Assembly: GCF_014656055.1 (NCBI RefSeq)
Contig: NZ_BNBR01000006.1
Coordinates: 186,001-250,000 of the forward strand
Source: Streptomyces griseosporeus
GTDB lineage: Bacteria; Actinomycetota; Actinomycetes; Streptomycetales; Streptomycetaceae
Reading direction: 5' to 3'
Length of the DNA stretch: 64,000 bases
Shown here: piece after piece, positions 43,605 through 52,013 of the stretch
How positions within the stretch are numbered: position 1 is the first letter of the stretch
Layout: each line of letters starts with the position of its first letter
Position numbers and translations under genes: made by a program
Notes under the pieces: generated by a model
Told to the model about the DNA's origin: nothing
Seen by the model: only the letters and a program-made list of their open reading frames with translations
Database searches by the model: none

Positions 43605-46415
43605 TCACGGCTTGAGCGTGAGGGTGTCGCTGGTGCTGTCGTCGACCGCCTGCGGTGAGAACGACCACGGCAGCAGCTCGCCCTTGGCCCACTTGTCGGT
43701 CTGGTCGGTGTAGTGGGCGCTGTAGGCGTGCCCGGACGCGCCGCTGAGGTTGATCCACTTCGACTTGTCGAGGCTGTCGAGGTTGACCACCATCCGCATC
43801 GACGGCACCCAGACGACGCCGTAGCCGCCTGCGGCGTTCCAGCCGGTCGCGTTGACCGCCGCCTCGCCGCCGCCGAGCTTCCACGGGCCGCGGTTGAGGA
43901 CGTACTGGATGATGCCGGGGCCCTCGGTGCCCAGCGTCTGGTTCTTCAGGAACAGGCGGTGCAGCCGGCCCCAGCTCCAGGTGTCGATGTCCTTGCCGAG
44001 CTTGGCCGTCAGCTCCCAGCGCGCGTCGATCATGGCCCGCTCGAACAGCTCGTCGCGGTTGTGCGCGGCCGGGCGGGTGCCCGAGCGGGGCGCGGTCCAC
44101 CAGTCGCTCTTCTCGTCGTCCATGAGGGTGCGCACCACCTCGAACCAGCGGTCGCCGCCGTCGGGCTGCGCCTGGTCGGCGTCGCGCCGGCCGCACTCGC
44201 GCACCTTGTTCGTGTCGTCGACGGGCCCGGTGGTGTCGGCCGGGTCCACCCACAGGCACTGGCCCTTGACCCGCAGCTCCTTGGGCAGCTTGTTGCCGAA
44301 GGCCAGCTTGAGGATGTTGCGCCACACCGAGTTGAAGTAGGCCGCCGCGGCCGAGTCGGCGTCCTGGGTGTAGTCCCAGCCCTCCAGCAGCTTCTGCGCC
44401 TCGCGGACGTCCGGATCGTCGATGTCGATCTTCAGCAGGACCGGCACCAGCAGCTTGGCGATCTCGCTGCTGTTGTCGAGCTGCATCTGCCGCATGTCGT
44501 CCGTGGAGATCTTGCCGCCGCCCTTGATCTTCTGCTCGATCAGGTCGCTGATGCGCTGGCTGCGGGTGCCGTAACCCCAGTCGGTGGTGAGGGTGTACGG
44601 GTACGCGTCCGGGTCGACCACGGCCTGGTTGGCCGTGACGATGTAGCCGCGCTGCGGGTCGTACTCGTGGGGCAGCTTGTCGAAGGCGAGGAAGCCCCGC
44701 CAGCGGTACCTGGGGTCCCAGCCGGGGACGGGCACCGAGCCGTTCACGCCCTTCGCGCGCGTGGGGATCTTCCCCGGCAGCTGGTAGCCGATGTGGTTCT
44801 TCGTGTCGGCGTAGACGAGGTTCTGCGAGGGCACGTCGAAGAGCTTCGCCGCGGCCCGGAAGTCGTCCCAGTCGGCCGCCTTGTCCATGGCGAAGACGGC
44901 GTCCATGGAGGTGCCCGCGTCCAGCGCGGTCCAGCGCAGCGCGATGCCGTAGCCGTCGCCGCGGTCGGGCGCGGCCGTGTCGACGGAGGCCTTCCTGCCG
45001 ACCTGCACCAGCTCGTCGCTGCGGTCGGACAGCAGCGGCATGCCGTCCCTGGTCTCCCGGACGACGATCTTCTTGGCGGTGCCGCCGGCGACCTTGATGG
45101 TCTCCTCGCGCGTCCGGAACGGGACGACCTTGCCGTCGTAGAGGTAGCCGTCGCCGGTGAGCTTCTCCAGGTAGAGGTCGGTGACGTCGACGCCGGAGTT
45201 GGTCATGCCCCAGGCGATGTCCTTGTTGTGGCCGATGACCACGCCGGGCATGCCCGCGAAGGTGTAGCCGGTGACGTCGTACTGGCACGAGGCCGAGATC
45301 GTGCGGCAGTGCAGGCCCATCTGGTACCAGACCGACGGCAGCGAGGCCGACAGGTGCGGGTCGTTGGCCAGCAGGGGCTTGCCGGTGATGGTGTGCTTGC
45401 CGCCGACGACCCAGGAGTTGGAGCCGATGCCGTTGCCGTTCACGCCGACGGCCGCGGGGACGTCGTCCAGGACCTTGTAGAGGCCGGCGAGCTGGCTCTG
45501 CAGGGCCGAGGAGGCGGAACCCGAGGAGGTGCCCGAGGCCGAGCCCGAGGAGGTGCCCGTGCCGGTGCCCATGGAGCTGCCCGTGCCCGTGCCGGTGCCG
45601 GTGCCGGTGCCGGTGCCCGTGGAGCCCTCCTGGTCGTACTCCCCGGTCAGCTCGCTGTACCCGCCCTCCTGGACGATCGGCCGGTGGCGGTCGTAGGGGT
45701 ACTGCGGGTACAGCTGCGCGATCTGCTGCGGGCCGAGGCGGCTCGTCATCAGCGCGCGGTCGATCTCGTCCTGCATGTTGCCGCGCAGGTCCCACGCCAT
45801 CGCCTTCAGCCAGGAGACCGAGTCGACCGGGGTCCACTTCTGCGGCTTGTAGTCGTTGGTGAAGCCCAGGGCCGCGTACTCCAGGGAGATCTCCTTGCCG
45901 TCCTTGCCGTCGAGGTAGGCGTTGACTCCCTCGGCGTAGGCCTGGAGGTACTTCTTCGTCGAGGCCGACAGCTTGGTGCGGTACTCCCGCTCGGCGATCC
46001 GGTCCCAGCCGAGCGTGCGCAGGAACTCGTCGTTGTCGATCTGGCTCTTGCCGAACATCTCCGACAGGCGCCCGGACGTCATGTGCCGGCGCACGTCCAT
46101 CTCCCAGAACCGGTCCTGCGCCTGGACGTAGCCCTGCGCCATGAACAGGTCCTCGTCGGAGGACGCGTAGATCTGCGGGATGCCGTAGCCGTCACGCTTG
46201 ACGTCGACGGGACCCGACAGGCCCTTGAGCGTGATCGTTCCCGTGGTCTGCGGGAAGGAGGCGCGGACGGTGCTGATGGACCAGTACGCCCCGTAGGCGA
46301 CGCCTCCGATGAGCGCCAGCACCAGTACGAGCACGATCAGGCGGGCTTTGCGCCCCTTCTTCCTGCCGGACTTGCCGGGCTTGTCACCCGTTGTGGCGGT
46401 GGTGTTGGGGGGCAT
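43605..46415 (-). CDS. Penicillin-acylase-family Ntn hydrolase precursor
   Basis: A 936-residue precursor. A basic N-terminus (GKSGRKKGRKARL) and a membrane anchor at about residues 25-48 are followed by an alpha-chain region (FMAQGYVQAQDRFWEMDVRRH). A low-complexity Gly-Thr/Ser linker (about 261-300) comes next, and then IGSNSWVVGGKHT, where autocleavage before Ser332 would expose the catalytic Ser. The beta chain follows (NDPHLSASLPSVWYQMGLH, Asn in TSNSGV-type contexts). The family hydrolyses amides such as penicillins or acyl-homoserine lactones; the substrate here is unknown. The ATG at 46415 is chosen by the signal anchor. Confidence 0.88.
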   Translation of the reverse strand: MPPNTTATTGDKPGKSGRKKGRKARLIVLVLVLALIGGVAYGAYWSISTVRASFPQTTGTITLKGLSGPVDVKRDGYGIPQIYASSDEDLFMAQGYVQAQDRFWEMDVRRHMTSGRLSEMFGKSQIDNDEFLRTLGWDRIAEREYRTKLSASTKKYLQAYAEGVNAYLDGKDGKEISLEYAALGFTNDYKPQKWTPVDSVSWLKAMAWDLRGNMQDEIDRALMTSRLGPQQIAQLYPQYPYDRHRPIVQEGGYSELTGEYDQEGSTGTGTGTGTGTGTGSSMGTGTGTSSGSASGTSSGSASSALQSQLAGLYKVLDDVPAAVGVNGNGIGSNSWVVGGKHTITGKPLLANDPHLSASLPSVWYQMGLHCRTISASCQYDVTGYTFAGMPGVVIGHNKDIAWGMTNSGVDVTDLYLEKLTGDGYLYDGKVVPFRTREETIKVAGGTAKKIVVRETRDGMPLLSDRSDELVQVGRKASVDTAAPDRGDGYGIALRWTALDAGTSMDAVFAMDKAADWDDFRAAAKLFDVPSQNLVYADTKNHIGYQLPGKIPTRAKGVNGSVPVPGWDPRYRWRGFLAFDKLPHEYDPQRGYIVTANQAVVDPDAYPYTLTTDWGYGTRSQRISDLIEQKIKGGGKISTDDMRQMQLDNSSEIAKLLVPVLLKIDIDDPDVREAQKLLEGWDYTQDADSAAAAYFNSVWRNILKLAFGNKLPKELRVKGQCLWVDPADTTGPVDDTNKVRECGRRDADQAQPDGGDRWFEVVRTLMDDEKSDWWTAPRSGTRPAAHNRDELFERAMIDARWELTAKLGKDIDTWSWGRLHRLFLKNQTLGTEGPGIIQYVLNRGPWKLGGGEAAVNATGWNAAGGYGVVWVPSMRMVVNLDSLDKSKWINLSGASGHAYSAHYTDQTDKWAKGELLPWSFSPQAVDDSTSDTLTLKP

Positions 46416-46684
46416 CGCTGTCCTTGCTGTCCTAACGCGAGCGGCAGGCGGTCTGTGACATTGAATGAGCGCTGGAGCAACCATAGGCGCAGGGCCCTGT
46501 GGCACTTGACGCGGAGTCGGGAACCAGCGCGGGCAGACGTTCGATCTTGCCTCGGCGAGCGTCAAGAAATCGTCAAGAGTTAGGTAAGGTAACGAAGTAG
46601 TTGCGTGCGGCGCGCGCGGCGTTGTGTCCGGAATATGTGCGCGCCCCCGCGAAATCGGCCCCGCGGTACGGAAGGGAAGCGCCG

Positions 46685-48190
46685 CTGACTGTCCAGCACC
46701 TCAACCAGCTTCTGCTCGTCTGCTCGCTCGTCCTGCTCGTCGCCGTCGCAGCGGTCCGGATCTCCTCGCGCAGCGGGCTCCCCAGCCTGCTCGTGTACCT
46801 GGGCATCGGCGTCCTCATGGGCCAGGACGGCATCGCCCACATCCACTTCGACAACGCCGAACTGACCCAGGTCATCGGGTACGCCGCCCTGGTCGTGATC
46901 CTCGCCGAGGGCGGTCTCGGCACGAAGTGGAAGGAGGTCGGGCCGGCCCTGCCCGCCGCGTCCACGCTGGCGCTGGCCGGCGTCGCGGTCAGCGTCGGCG
47001 TCACGGCGGCGAGCGCGCACTACCTGGTCGGGCTGGAGTGGCGGCAGGCACTCATCATCGGCGCGGTGGTCTCCTCGACGGACGCGGCGGCGGTCTTCTC
47101 CGTGCTGCGGAAGATTCCCCTCCCCGCGCGCGTGACGGGCACGCTGGAGGCCGAGTCCGGCTTCAACGACGCCCCGGTGGTCATCCTCGTCGTCGCCTTC
47201 TCGCACGCCGGACCGGTCGAACACTGGTACGTCCTGCTCGGTGAGATCGCCCTGGAACTGGCCATCGGCGCGGCCATCGGCCTCGCGGTCGGCTGGCTCG
47301 GCGCCTGGGGCCTGCGGCACGTGGCGCTGCCCGCGTCCGGCCTCTACCCCATCGCCGTCATGGCGATCGCCGTCACCGCCTACGCGGCGGGCGCCCTGGC
47401 GCACGGCAGCGGCTTCCTCGCCGTGTACCTGGCCTCGATGGTGCTCGGCAACGCCAAGCTGCCGCACTGGCCCGCCACCCGCGGGTTCGCCGACGGCCTC
47501 GGCTGGATCGCCCAGATCGGCATGTTCGTCCTGCTGGGCCTGCTGGTCACCCCGCACGAACTGGGCGACGACGTCTGGCCCGCGCTCGTCATCGGGCTCG
47601 CCCTCACCGTGGTCGCCCGCCCGCTGAGCGTCGTGCTGTGCCTGCTGCCCTTCCGGGTGCCGTGGCAGGAACAGACCCTCATGTCGTGGGCCGGGCTGCG
47701 CGGCGCCGTGCCCATCATCCTGGCGACCATCCCGATGGTGAACGGCGTCGACGGCAGCCGCCGTATCTTCAACATCGTCTTCGTCCTGGTCGTCGCCTAC
47801 ACCCTGGTGCAGGGGCCGACGCTGCCCTGGCTCGCCCGCACGCTGCGGCTGGGCCGCGGACCCGAGGCCGCCGACCTCGGCATCGAGTCCGCGCCGCTGG
47901 AGCGGCTGCGCGGCCACCTGCTGTCCGTCTCCATCCCCGAGGGGTCGAAGATGCACGGCGTCGAGGTCCACGAGCTGCGGCTGCCCGCCGGGGCCGCGGT
48001 CACCCTCGTCGTGCGCGACGGCACCTCCTTCGTGCCGATGCCCTCCACGGTGCTCCGGCGCGGGGACGAACTGCTCGTCGTCGCGACCGACCCGGTACGC
48101 GACGCGGCGGAGCGCCGCCTGCGCGCCGTCGGCCGCGGCGGCAAGCTGGCCGGGTGGCTGGGGACGGGCGACGAGGACCGGGAGGATTGA
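46685..48190 (+). CDS. K+/H+ (CPA) antiporter with C-terminal regulatory domain
   Basis: A 501-residue NhaP2/CvrA-type antiporter: twelve or more helices (ISSRSGLPSLLVYLGIGVLMG, GAVVSSTDAAAVFSVLR, ESGFNDAPVVILVVAF with the ion-site Asn-Asp, AGLRGAVPIILATIP) and a TrkA_C-like domain (about 425-480: MHGVEVHELRLPAGAAVTLV...GDELLVVATD). The best ribosome-binding site (GGAAGGGAAG) precedes CTG at 46685, a rare start codon giving LTVQHLNQ; GTGs at 46637 and 46601 are alternatives. It exchanges cations for protons across the membrane. Confidence 0.85.
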   Translation: MTVQHLNQLLLVCSLVLLVAVAAVRISSRSGLPSLLVYLGIGVLMGQDGIAHIHFDNAELTQVIGYAALVVILAEGGLGTKWKEVGPALPAASTLALAGVAVSVGVTAASAHYLVGLEWRQALIIGAVVSSTDAAAVFSVLRKIPLPARVTGTLEAESGFNDAPVVILVVAFSHAGPVEHWYVLLGEIALELAIGAAIGLAVGWLGAWGLRHVALPASGLYPIAVMAIAVTAYAAGALAHGSGFLAVYLASMVLGNAKLPHWPATRGFADGLGWIAQIGMFVLLGLLVTPHELGDDVWPALVIGLALTVVARPLSVVLCLLPFRVPWQEQTLMSWAGLRGAVPIILATIPMVNGVDGSRRIFNIVFVLVVAYTLVQGPTLPWLARTLRLGRGPEAADLGIESAPLERLRGHLLSVSIPEGSKMHGVEVHELRLPAGAAVTLVVRDGTSFVPMPSTVLRRGDELLVVATDPVRDAAERRLRAVGRGGKLAGWLGTGDEDRED

Positions 48191-48294
48191 GACGGCCCGA
48201 GCGGCTCCCAGGCGTCGGCGCATTCCCAGGTGGGCCGGGGCATGGTGCTCGTTTTCACAGGAGCACATGCCGTTGATCCCTGTACGATGAAGGC

Positions 48295-48470
48295 GCACCC
48301 TGATCGAACCAACTCTGCCTGACGCAGAGCTGGCGCGACCGTATGGCGGCCGGGTGGCCCTCCGCAATGGGCGCCGGCATCTACCGCAGTCCGCGCAAGA
48401 GGACAGCTCTCGGCGCCCGCGCCCCCTTACAAGAGGGCGCGCGCTACCAGGCGGCGGAAAGGCACGGGCC
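48295..48470 (+). promoter_or_regulatory. Long leader before MFS gene, possible attenuator
   Basis: The 280-bp gap before the MFS gene holds a CTCTGC-5-GCAGAG hairpin (about 48314-48330) and a second hairpin with GCGCCC/GGGCGC arms around 48419-48440, just ahead of the ribosome-binding site. An 88-codon overlapping frame starts at ATG 48343. I see no match to known riboswitch classes. A TACGAT -10-like hexamer is at 48283-48288. Confidence 0.35.
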
Positions 48471-49763
48471 GTGGCATCCACGGTCACCGACAGGCCGGAG
48501 AACTCGCCGGCCACCCCGCGTCCGGGGTACGGGCAGCTGCTGCGCACACGCGGCGCCTGGACGTTCCTGCTCCCCGGCTTCGCGGCGCGTCAGCCGTTCG
48601 CGATGCTGACCATCTCCATCGTGCTGCTGGTGCAGCACACCACCGGCTCGTACGGCGCGGCGGGCGCCGCCGCAGCCGTCACCGGCGTCTCCATGGCGCT
48701 GTTCGCGCCCTACAGCGGCCGGCTCGCCGACCGCTACGGCCAGCGCGCCGTGCTCCTCCCCGGCGTGATCGTGCACACCCTGTCGGGCCTGACCCTGACC
48801 TCGCTCGCCCTCGCGCACGCGCCCCTGTGGGCGCTGTTCGTGGCGGCCGTGCCGACGGGCGCCTCGGTCCCGCAGGTCGGCCCCATGGTGCGGGCCCGCT
48901 GGGGCGTGAAGCTGAAGGACTCGCCCCTGATGACCACGGCGGCGGCCTTCGAGTCGGTGACGGACGAGCTGACCTTCGTCGTCGGCCCGCTGCTGGCGAC
49001 CGCGCTGTGCACGGCCGTCACCCCGGCCGCGGGCCTGGTGACCGAGGCCGCGCTCACCCTGGTCGGCGGTCTGCTGTTCGCGGCGCAGAGGAGCACCCAG
49101 CCCGTGGTGCGCGCCGCCGACGGCCACGCGCGCGTGGAGCACACCTCGGCCCTGCGGATCCCGGGCGTGCGGGTGCTGATCGTGACCTTCCTGGGCATCG
49201 GCTCCGTCTTCGGCGGCATGCAGGTCTCGCTGGCCGCGTTCACCGAGTCGATCGGCGAGCCCGGCCTGAACGGCGTCCTGTACGGCGTCTTCGCCGCGGG
49301 CAACATGCTTTCGGGCATCGTGTGCGGCGCGATCGCCTGGAAGGCCGCCCCGCACCGGCGCCTGGTGATCGGCTACGCGGCGCTCGCGCTGACCGCGTCC
49401 GCGCTGTGGACGGCCCACTCGGCGCTCCTGCTGGCCGGCCTCGGCCTGCTGGTCGGCATGTGCATCGCGCCCGCGCTGATCACCGGCTACACGCTGGTGG
49501 AGGGCCTGGTGCCGGCCGGTGCCCGCACCGAGGCGTTCACCTGGCTGACCGGCGCGGTCGCGCTGGGCCAGGCGGCCGCCGTCACGGTCGCCGGGCAGCT
49601 GGAGGACCACTTCTGGGACGGTGCCGGTTTCCTGGTCCCGATGGGCGGCACACTGCTGGCCCTCGGGACGCTGCTCGCGCTGCGCTCGCGGCTGGTGGCA
49701 CGGCCCGGCGGCCGGACCGTCGTACGTGGCGTCGGTCACCGCGTGCCGGTGACGGTGGACTGA
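48471..49763 (+). CDS. MFS transporter
   Basis: A 430-residue protein with twelve predicted helices. The MFS motif A-like loop is GRLADRYGQRAVL, and a second loop has RWGVKLKDSPLMTTAAAFES. GTG at 48471 has GGAAAGG 9 bases upstream. The substrate is unknown. The 280-bp leader with hairpins upstream hints at regulated expression. Confidence 0.8.
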   Translation: MASTVTDRPENSPATPRPGYGQLLRTRGAWTFLLPGFAARQPFAMLTISIVLLVQHTTGSYGAAGAAAAVTGVSMALFAPYSGRLADRYGQRAVLLPGVIVHTLSGLTLTSLALAHAPLWALFVAAVPTGASVPQVGPMVRARWGVKLKDSPLMTTAAAFESVTDELTFVVGPLLATALCTAVTPAAGLVTEAALTLVGGLLFAAQRSTQPVVRAADGHARVEHTSALRIPGVRVLIVTFLGIGSVFGGMQVSLAAFTESIGEPGLNGVLYGVFAAGNMLSGIVCGAIAWKAAPHRRLVIGYAALALTASALWTAHSALLLAGLGLLVGMCIAPALITGYTLVEGLVPAGARTEAFTWLTGAVALGQAAAVTVAGQLEDHFWDGAGFLVPMGGTLLALGTLLALRSRLVARPGGRTVVRGVGHRVPVTVD

Positions 49764-49793
49764 TCCCGCGGAATACGTCACTATGGTTCGTCG

Positions 49794-49820
49794 TTAGCAC
49801 TCATTGAGTGAGAGTGCCAG
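49794..49820 (+). promoter_or_regulatory. CIRCE-like HrcA operator before fmdB
   Basis: TTAGCACTC (49794-49802), exactly nine bases, then GAGTGCCAG (49812-49820). The CIRCE consensus is TTAGCACTC-N9-GAGTGCTAA; 16 of 18 arm positions match and the spacer length is exact. It overlaps the region where the transcript should begin, 11-37 bp before the GTG start, which is typical for HrcA control of groESL-type genes. Confidence 0.75.
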
Positions 49821-49830
49821 GAGGAAGACA

Positions 49831-50142
49831 GTGCCCACCTACCAGTACCAGTGCACCGAGTGCGGCGAGGGCCTCGAGGCGGTGCAGAAGTTCACCGACG
49901 ACGCCCTGACCGAGTGCCCCAGCTGCGGTGGCCGCCTGAAGAAGGTGTTCTCCGCGGTCGGCATTGTCTTCAAGGGCTCCGGCTTCTACCGCAACGACAG
50001 CCGCGGCGCGTCGTCGAGCAGCACGCCGGCCTCGAAGTCGACGTCCTCCTCATCGTCGGCGTCCTCCTCGTCGTCGTCTTCGGACTCGTCGTCGAGCTCG
50101 TCGTCCAGCTCCGGCTCGTCCACCGGCTCCACCGCCGCCTGA
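49831..50142 (+). CDS. FmdB-family zinc-ribbon protein with Ser-rich tail
   Basis: A 103-residue protein. The N-terminal FmdB zinc ribbon is PTYQYQCTECGEGLEAVQKF...CPSCGGRLKKVF (C-x2-C and C-x2-C), followed by VGIVFKGSGFYRNDSR. Residues from about 61 on are almost only serine (a run of tcg/tcc codons). GTG at 49831 has AGGAGG 6 bases upstream. FmdB proteins were named for formamidase operons; their role is unclear. The upstream CIRCE-like site suggests heat-shock control. Confidence 0.88.
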   Translation: MPTYQYQCTECGEGLEAVQKFTDDALTECPSCGGRLKKVFSAVGIVFKGSGFYRNDSRGASSSSTPASKSTSSSSSASSSSSSSDSSSSSSSSSGSSTGSTAA

Positions 50143-50193
50143 GACAAGCCGTCTGAGACAGGCCGCCTGAGACCGAGACGGGCCGTCTGAGAC
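50134..50193. repeat. Four-copy 12-base repeat GCCG(C/T)CTGAGAC spanning the fmdB stop
   Basis: Copies at 50134-50145, 50148-50159, 50162-50173 and 50182-50193, with spacings of 14, 14 and 20. Each copy contains TGA, and the first contains the fmdB stop codon (50140-50142). Three copies follow the gene. A small minisatellite at a 3' end. Confidence 0.8.
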
Positions 50194-50207
50194 ACCGCAC
50201 CGCTCTT

Positions 50208-50238
50208 CGGACCCTGCCGTCGCCGACGGCGGGGTCCG
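50208..50238 (+). terminator. Hairpin terminator of fmdB
   Basis: CGGACCC-T-GCCGTC, 3-base loop, GACGGC-G-GGGTCCG: a near-perfect stem with one G-U wobble and no long T-run. It lies just past the repeats and about 55 bp before the mtnP start. Confidence 0.7.
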
Positions 50239-50292
50239 CGGTGTTTCCGGAGGCCGGGGCCGAGCCGCCGGGCGTCCGGCTACTGTGCATGC

Positions 50293-51126
50293 ATGGCTGA
50301 CGCAGAGATCGGTGTAATCGGCGGTTCCGGGTTCTACTCGTTCCTCGACGACGTGACCGAGGTCCAGGTCGACACCCCCTACGGGCCGCCCAGCGACTCC
50401 CTCTTCCTCGGCGAGGTCGCCGGCCGGCGGGTCGCGTTCCTGCCCCGGCACGGCCGCGGCCACCATCTGCCGCCGCACCGGATCAACTACCGCGCCAACC
50501 TGTGGGCGCTGCGCTCGGTCGGCGTCCGCCAGGTCCTCGGGCCGTGCGCGGTCGGCGGTCTGCGCCCCGAGTACGGGCCGGGCACGCTGCTCGTGCCGGA
50601 CCAGATGGTGGACCGCACCAAGGCGCGGGTGGCCACCTACTTCGACGGGCTGCCGCTGCCCGACGGCACCGTGCCGAACGTGGTGCACGTGTCCCTGGCG
50701 GACCCCTATTGCCCCACCGGGCGGGCCGCCGCGCTGAAGGCCGCGCGGGGCCGGGACTGGGAGCCGGTGGACGGCGGGACGCTGGTGGTGGTCGAGGGGC
50801 CGCGGTTCTCCACCCGTGCCGAATCGTTGTGGCACCAGGCGCAGGGCTGGTCCGTGGTCGGCATGACCGGCCACCCGGAGGCGGCGCTCGCCCGCGAGCT
50901 GGAGCTCTGCTACACGTCGCTGACGCTGGTCACGGACCTGGACGCGGGCGCCGAGACCGGCGAGGGCGTCTCGCACGACGAGGTGCTGCGCGTGTTCGCG
51001 GCGAACGTGGACCGGCTGCGGGGCGTGCTGTTCGACGCGGTGGCCGCACTGCCGCCGACCGAGGAGCGGGACTGCCTGTGCGCCGGGGCGCTCGGGGGTA
51101 TGGATCCCGGGTTCGCGCTGCCGTAG
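50293..51126 (+). CDS. mtnP: S-methyl-5'-thioadenosine phosphorylase
   Basis: A 277-residue MTAP/PNP-type phosphorylase: IGVIGGSGFYSFLDD, FLPRHGRGHHLPPHRINYRANLWAL, PDQMVDRTKARVATYF, and GPRFSTRAESLWHQAQGWSVVGMTGHPEAALARE with the base-binding region. It cleaves methylthioadenosine in methionine salvage. ATG at 50293 has no Shine-Dalgarno site, and TACTGT (50281-50286) ends 6 bases before it, suggesting leaderless translation. Confidence 0.9.
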   Translation: MADAEIGVIGGSGFYSFLDDVTEVQVDTPYGPPSDSLFLGEVAGRRVAFLPRHGRGHHLPPHRINYRANLWALRSVGVRQVLGPCAVGGLRPEYGPGTLLVPDQMVDRTKARVATYFDGLPLPDGTVPNVVHVSLADPYCPTGRAAALKAARGRDWEPVDGGTLVVVEGPRFSTRAESLWHQAQGWSVVGMTGHPEAALARELELCYTSLTLVTDLDAGAETGEGVSHDEVLRVFAANVDRLRGVLFDAVAALPPTEERDCLCAGALGGMDPGFALP

Positions 51127-51198
51127 CCGGTGCCGCCAGGGGGTCGGGGCGGGGGAACGTCCGGGAACGTCCCGTTCGGGTGAGGAAGTTTTCCACAA

Positions 51199-51217
51199 CC
51201 CGTGGATCGTCCACGGG
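51199..51217. promoter_or_regulatory. 8-3-8 inverted repeat beside a DnaA-box-like sequence
   Basis: CCCGTGGA-TCG-TCCACGGG, a perfect 8-3-8 hairpin. Just upstream, TTTTCCACA (51189-51197 region) differs by one base from the Streptomyces DnaA box TTGTCCACA. It lies between mtnP and the SAF-protein gene. A short terminator or regulator site is the simpler reading. Confidence 0.4.
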
Positions 51218-51290
51218 CTCCGGCGAGCGGTCGCACGAGGCGTCATCGTGGCTTCGTCAGCCGGCCTCTCGTCACAGGTGGTGATCCACG

Positions 51291-51875
51291 GTGTCCTTTC
51301 CGACGCCCTCCTCCGCTCCGTCCTTTCTTCCTACGTCCGCGCAGCCCCCGGGCGCCGACGCTCCGCCCCCGTGCGAGGTGCCGCACTTCGCCCCCGTGCG
51401 GGTGCGCGGCGCGCGGGTCCGGCTGTACCGGCTGCTGCGGCACCGCCGACGTGCGGTGGCGGTCGGCCTGGCGGTCACCGCGGCGGCGCTGGTGGCGGCG
51501 GGTCCGCGGGCCGAGCCGGCCCGGGGGCATCCCGACGGGAGCCCGGCGGCGCGCGCCGCGGCGACCGGTGTGCCGCCCGGGCCTGAGCGGCGCGCCGCCG
51601 GGGAGGACGTGGCGGCGCCGGTGCGCATCGCCGATGCCGCGACGGTACGGCTGCTCAGGCCGGGCGACCGGGTGGACGTCGTCGCCGCCGGGGAGACGGC
51701 GGCCGGCGGTGGTGCCCGGGTGGTGGCACGCGGGGCGCTGGTGACGAAGCTGCCGGAGCCAGTGGACGATGTCCCCGAGGCCGGGGCGCTGGTCGTGCTC
51801 TCGGTGCCGCGGGCGACGGCGGCGCGGCTGGTCGGCGCGGGCGTGACGGCGCGGCTGGCGGTGACGCTGTGCTGA
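51291..51875 (+). CDS. SAF/CpaB-like domain protein
   Basis: A 194-residue protein: a long Pro/Ala-rich N-terminus, a membrane helix at about residues 55-72 (AVAVGLAVTAAALVAAG), then an outer part with LLRPGDRVDVVAAGE and VVLSVPRATAARLVGAGVTARLAVTL, like the RcpC/CpaB pilus-assembly SAF domain. No pilus genes are adjacent, and mscL follows. GTG at 51291 is the assumed start. Confidence 0.6.
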   Translation: MSFPTPSSAPSFLPTSAQPPGADAPPPCEVPHFAPVRVRGARVRLYRLLRHRRRAVAVGLAVTAAALVAAGPRAEPARGHPDGSPAARAAATGVPPGPERRAAGEDVAAPVRIADAATVRLLRPGDRVDVVAAGETAAGGGARVVARGALVTKLPEPVDDVPEAGALVVLSVPRATAARLVGAGVTARLAVTLC

Positions 51876-52013
51876 GCCGGGAGATCCGCACGACCCGCAC
51901 CCTGCTGTCAAGTCCCTCGTTGGAGCTACGGAATTGGACAGGGCCGCCTCGCCGTGACGTAGGTTGCGGAGCGTTTCGTTCCACGACCCGTACATACGAA
52001 GAAAGGCCCCGAG

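Noticed and set aside
43713-46583. 956-codon plus-strand frame opposite the penicillin acylase gene
   Set aside because: Shadow frame with a biased composition; the minus-strand gene has the Ntn active site.
48191-48470. Riboswitch (guanidine, SAM, c-di-AMP, fluoride) before the MFS gene
   Set aside because: Conserved cores of these classes as I know them are not present; only generic hairpins are seen.
48343-48609. 88-codon frame overlapping the MFS start
   Set aside because: No Shine-Dalgarno site, arginine-rich composition, and mostly overlapping the MFS gene. Mentioned only as a possible leader peptide.
51189-51217. Possible DnaA box and origin-like element
   Set aside because: A single one-mismatch box is not an origin; there are no clustered boxes and no replication genes nearby.
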